This document shows, one piece after another, positions 59,100 to 64,000 of a stretch of 64,000 nucleotides of DNA; position 1 is the first letter of the stretch; each line of letters opens with the position of its first letter. Source of the stretch: Rubrivivax gelatinosus (GTDB lineage Bacteria > Pseudomonadota > Gammaproteobacteria > Burkholderiales > Burkholderiaceae_C); the NCBI RefSeq assembly GCF_016583785.1, contig NZ_NRRU01000007.1:1-64000 (forward strand), written 5' to 3'. Made by a program: the position numbers and the translations under genes. The notes under the pieces were generated by a model. The model saw only the letters and a list, made by a program, of their open reading frames with translations. It was not told the origin of the DNA and did not search any database.

Positions 59100-60687
59100 T
59101 CGTGCGCCGCATCACACGCTTGGCGGCCGAGCGCACCAGCGAACGCGGCCGCAGCGTGCTCAGCAGGCGCTCGGCGTGCAGCGTGGTCATCGCGCGTCGG
59201 CGCACGGCCCAGGTCTCGGGGCTCTCGGCGTCGGCGAGCAGCCAGAGTTCGCCCAGCTCGCCCGGCCACAGGATCTGCGCCTTGACCCAGCGGCCCTGCA
59301 GGAAGGCGTTGAGCCACTCCCCGGGGCGCCGGGCCTGAAGCCAGGCGAGTGCGTCGCGCGGCTCGGCGCTCGGGCCGTCGGCGGGCATCAGGTCGGCGGG
59401 CACGGTGTCGAGCTGGGCGATGTCGAGCGCGCCGCCCAGCGTCGACGGCGGCGCGGCCGACGAACACAGCCGCGTTTCCAGGCGCTGCAGTTCGGCGATC
59501 TGGCCCGCGGCCGCGGTGCAGCGGCGCGCGAAGCGGTGCTGGCCCTGGTGCAGCAGGCGTTCGCCGGCCCATTCGAACAGCGGCGCCGCCGGCACCGGCT
59601 CGGCCGCGAGGTGCTCGACCAGGCCCTGGGCGAAACGCAGCGTCTGCGCTCGTTCGCCGTTGCCTGCCGGCGGCAGCACCTCGCCGGTGAAGGCGAGCGC
59701 GTCGATGAAGCGCCACATCGGGTGCGATTCGTCGTCGAGCGCGCCCGGATCGCGCAGCACGAGGCGCGTCGCCGCCGACTGCAGGCGCGAGAGCATCAGC
59801 GCGATGTCGGCCGCCAGGCGGCGGTCGGCGAGCATCGCGTCGAACAGCCCGGTGAGCGTCTCGATGGCGCGCCGTTCGGCCGCCGGCGGCGCCGCCGGCG
59901 CGGCGGCAGCGGGTTCGAGCGCGAGGCCGCCGAAATCGGGTTCGCCGAGGTCAAAACCCAGCTCGGACATCGGCGCGACGGCTGAGCGCACCAGGTCCAG
60001 GCCGGCGCCCAGGCTGACCTCGGGGCGGCGCGAACGGCGTGCGCCCGAGGGCAGGATCATCGTGCGGTAGGCGGCAGGCGTGACGCCGGCGCTTTCCAGC
60101 CGCGACGACGAGGCCGCGTAGGCCCGGCGCAGCGCCTGCGCCAGCGCCGGCGAGGCGTTGCGCATGAAGATCAGGTGGTGCTCGCGCGACAGCGGCAGCG
60201 CCTGCGACGCGGCCCACAGCGCGCGGGCGTGGGTCGCCGGGCCGAAGGGGTTGTGGTCGCGTGCCAGGTCCATGTCGCCGACCAGGGCGGCGGTGAAGGT
60301 CTGCAGTTCACGCAGCTCGTATTCGGCGGTGCTGCGCACCATCTCGATCGCGTGCGAGATCTCGACGTCGATCGACACCGAGTCCTCGTCGACCAGCGAC
60401 AGCGCCGCCGGCAGCGCCGACGCGCCGAAGGCGGCCATCGGGTCGGGGCGTTCGGCCAACTGGCGCTTGAGCGAGCGCACGTAGTAGTCGCTGAGGTGCT
60501 CGCGGTGCGAGCCGATCGCGTGCAGCAGGTCGGCCGTCGCGGCGCGCGGCTGCGGCGCCAGCGTCGGCAGGCTCTGGCGCAGGCGGTCTATCGTGCCTTC
60601 GACGACCTGGTCGACGAGCAGCGGCGCACGCAGCAGTTCGTCTTCTATGAACTGCTGGAGGGCTGCCGGAATGCTCGGAGGGGACAT
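59086..60687 (-). CDS. DUF1631 protein
   Basis: 533 residues from the ATG at 60687 (a GTG at 60690 is also possible). Largely helical and acidic, with an Ala/Pro-rich linker near residues 255-275 and a C-terminal region (WVKAQILWPGELGELWLLAD) typical of DUF1631. No signal peptide or membrane helix. Function unknown. GATAAT lies 8 bp upstream of the start without a ribosome-binding site. Confidence 0.8.
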   Translation of the reverse strand: MSPPSIPAALQQFIEDELLRAPLLVDQVVEGTIDRLRQSLPTLAPQPRAATADLLHAIGSHREHLSDYYVRSLKRQLAERPDPMAAFGASALPAALSLVDEDSVSIDVEISHAIEMVRSTAEYELRELQTFTAALVGDMDLARDHNPFGPATHARALWAASQALPLSREHHLIFMRNASPALAQALRRAYAASSSRLESAGVTPAAYRTMILPSGARRSRRPEVSLGAGLDLVRSAVAPMSELGFDLGEPDFGGLALEPAAAAPAAPPAAERRAIETLTGLFDAMLADRRLAADIALMLSRLQSAATRLVLRDPGALDDESHPMWRFIDALAFTGEVLPPAGNGERAQTLRFAQGLVEHLAAEPVPAAPLFEWAGERLLHQGQHRFARRCTAAAGQIAELQRLETRLCSSAAPPSTLGGALDIAQLDTVPADLMPADGPSAEPRDALAWLQARRPGEWLNAFLQGRWVKAQILWPGELGELWLLADAESPETWAVRRRAMTTLHAERLLSTLRPRSLVRSAAKRVMRRTIKLG

Positions 60688-60749
60688 CACTCGGGATTAT
60701 CGGTCGCCCGCGGTGTGCAATAAGAACCACCCGACGAGCTTGTTTCACG

Positions 60750-60790
60750 GAAAAATGAAAAAAGCCCGCCTCCTTGCGGACGCGGGCTTT
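60750..60790 (-). terminator. Rho-independent terminator of groESL
   Basis: On the minus strand, AAAGCCCGC (60790-60782) and GCGGGCTTT (60769-60761) form a 9-bp stem followed by a T-rich tract (complement of 60750-60760). Confidence 0.9.
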
Positions 60791-60813
60791 GGCGGGGCCG
60801 GGTGGCTCGCCGG

Positions 60814-60838
60814 CGGCGCCCCGGAGTGCGGGGCGCCG
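60814..60838 (-). terminator. Second hairpin just after groEL
   Basis: CGGCGCCCC-N7-GGGGCGCCG, 9-bp perfect arms, 7 bp after the groEL stop and ahead of the T-tailed terminator. Likely a 3'-end stabilizer. Confidence 0.6.
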
Positions 60839-60844
60839 TCGGGC

Positions 60845-62524
<1,680 letters not shown>

Positions 62525-62815
62525 TTACTTCTCGACGACGGCGAAGAGGTCTTCTTCGCGCATCACGAGCAGTTCGTCGCCATCGACCTTGACGGTCTGG
62601 CCGCTGTACTTGCCGAACAGCACGCGGTCACCGACCTTGACGTTCAGGACGACGAAGTCGCCCTTGTCATTGCGCTTGCCCGGGCCGACCGCCAGGATTT
62701 CGCCCTGATCGGGCTTTTCGGCGGCGTTGTCGGGGATGACGATGCCGGAGGCGGTCTTGGTCTCGTTCTCGAGACGCTTGACGATCACGCGATCGTGCAA
62801 CGGACGAAGCTTCAT
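62525..62815 (-). CDS. groS: Co-chaperonin GroES
   Basis: 96 residues: [18 protein letters not shown] at the start, mobile-loop region [15 protein letters not shown], and [12 protein letters not shown]. Very strong ribosome-binding site AAGGAGATGTG. Preceded by CIRCE and a heat-shock-type promoter; nifA lies upstream on the same strand. Confidence 0.99.
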   Translation of the reverse strand: MKLRPLHDRVIVKRLENETKTASGIVIPDNAAEKPDQGEILAVGPGKRNDKGDFVVLNVKVGDRVLFGKYSGQTVKVDGDELLVMREEDLFAVVEK

Positions 62816-62911
62816 TCACATCTCCTTCGGAGCTAGTTATGGCACTGGAGCGCCGCGCAGGCAGCGCTCGCTGACATGCGGCAACCGGGGACAGCGAACC
62901 TGCCTCGGTCA

Positions 62912-62938
62912 TTAGCACTCACTCAACGCGAGTGCTAG
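62912..62938. promoter_or_regulatory. CIRCE element (HrcA operator)
   Basis: TTAGCACTC-N9-GAGTGCTAG, matching the CIRCE consensus at 17 of 18 arm positions, just downstream of the groESL -10. HrcA repression of groESL at normal temperature is expected. Confidence 0.97.
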
Positions 62939-62945
62939 CAACTGG

Positions 62946-62974
62946 ATTATAGGGGCGGCCGTCCAGGCTTCAAG
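62946..62974 (-). promoter_or_regulatory. groESL promoter, sigma70 with sigma32-like features
   Basis: Minus strand: CTTGAAG (62974-62968), 16 bp, TATAAT (62951-62946). The -10 is preceded by CCCC, so CTTGAAG ... CCCCTATA also fits the sigma32 pattern. CIRCE lies in the transcribed start region. Confidence 0.8.
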
Positions 62975-63097
62975 AGCCCCCATCGACATCTCTGGTGCAC
63001 CGCGACGGGGCGCGGCGCTGCGCTCAGACGCCGGCCGTGGAGGCGGCGGCGTCGGGCCGTGCGGGGTGTCGGCTGGCGGGCGCGGCCCGGGCCGGTG

Positions 63098-64000
<903 letters not shown>

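Overview
The window is a GC-rich chromosomal segment of a free-living betaproteobacterium, most likely order Burkholderiales. The lnt-glyQ-glyS-gmhB-plsC order, LiuR-type leucine operons, the CIRCE-controlled groESL and the dispersed CCCTCTCCC/GGGAGAGGG repeats all fit. A true NifA with the oxygen-sensing cysteine signature at the right edge implies a nitrogen fixer; a Rubrivivax/Sphaerotilaceae-like host is my guess, not a proof. Coding density is high and many genes overlap by ATGA. I see no rRNA, tRNA, CRISPR array, transposase or phage gene.

Layout. 1-5.8 kb: 3' end of lnt, both glycyl-tRNA synthetase subunits, gmhB, plsC. 5.8-11.7 kb: an islet with a divergent Asp/Glu/hydantoin-type racemase, a spermidine/putrescine-type ABC importer and a GntR-FCD regulator, apparently inserted between plsC and a ygjP-like gene. 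12.9-18.9 kb: liuR, then liuA, carbonic anhydrase, aceK, thiolase and a MaoC protein. 18.9-24.6 kb: a DUF2868 membrane protein, a DUF3482 GTPase and trkAH. 25.4-33.6 kb: liuB, dinB, liuC, a DUF4126 protein, liuD, liuE and small housekeeping genes. 33.6-40.1 kb: an acetate-type transport block (DUF485, ActP, CBS-DUF294 protein, receiver, and a membrane PAS/kinase-like/exonuclease fusion). 40.1-43.8 kb: a shortened NifA-like gene, an MHS-family transporter and a Cys-rich MIP18-like protein. 43.8-50 kb: malonyl-CoA synthetase with a Bug-type binding protein, a 3-hydroxybutyrate-oligomer hydrolase and a LivK-type binding protein. 50-56 kb: a double-length UvrA. 56-60.7 kb: msrPQ, cytochrome c4, engB, DUF1631. 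60.8-64 kb: groESL and nifA, the latter cut by the window edge.

How it works together. LiuR has palindromic operators at liuR, liuA and liuB. Leucine breakdown yields acetyl-CoA and acetoacetate; thiolase finishes this, carbonic anhydrase can feed bicarbonate to methylcrotonyl-CoA carboxylase, and AceK switches isocitrate into the glyoxylate shunt. The acetate-permease operon and the MHS transporter share an 11-bp-phased direct-repeat element, so they are probably co-regulated.

The best candidates for something new are: (a) the NifA-derived protein at 40.15-41.10 kb, which keeps the cysteine signature and Fis-type DNA-binding domain but has lost the GAFTGA sigma54 loop and Walker B acids; (b) the shared phased-repeat promoter element; (c) the tandem UvrA whose inter-half linker is a translated palindromic repeat; and (d) a GmhB without the HAD nucleophile aspartate.
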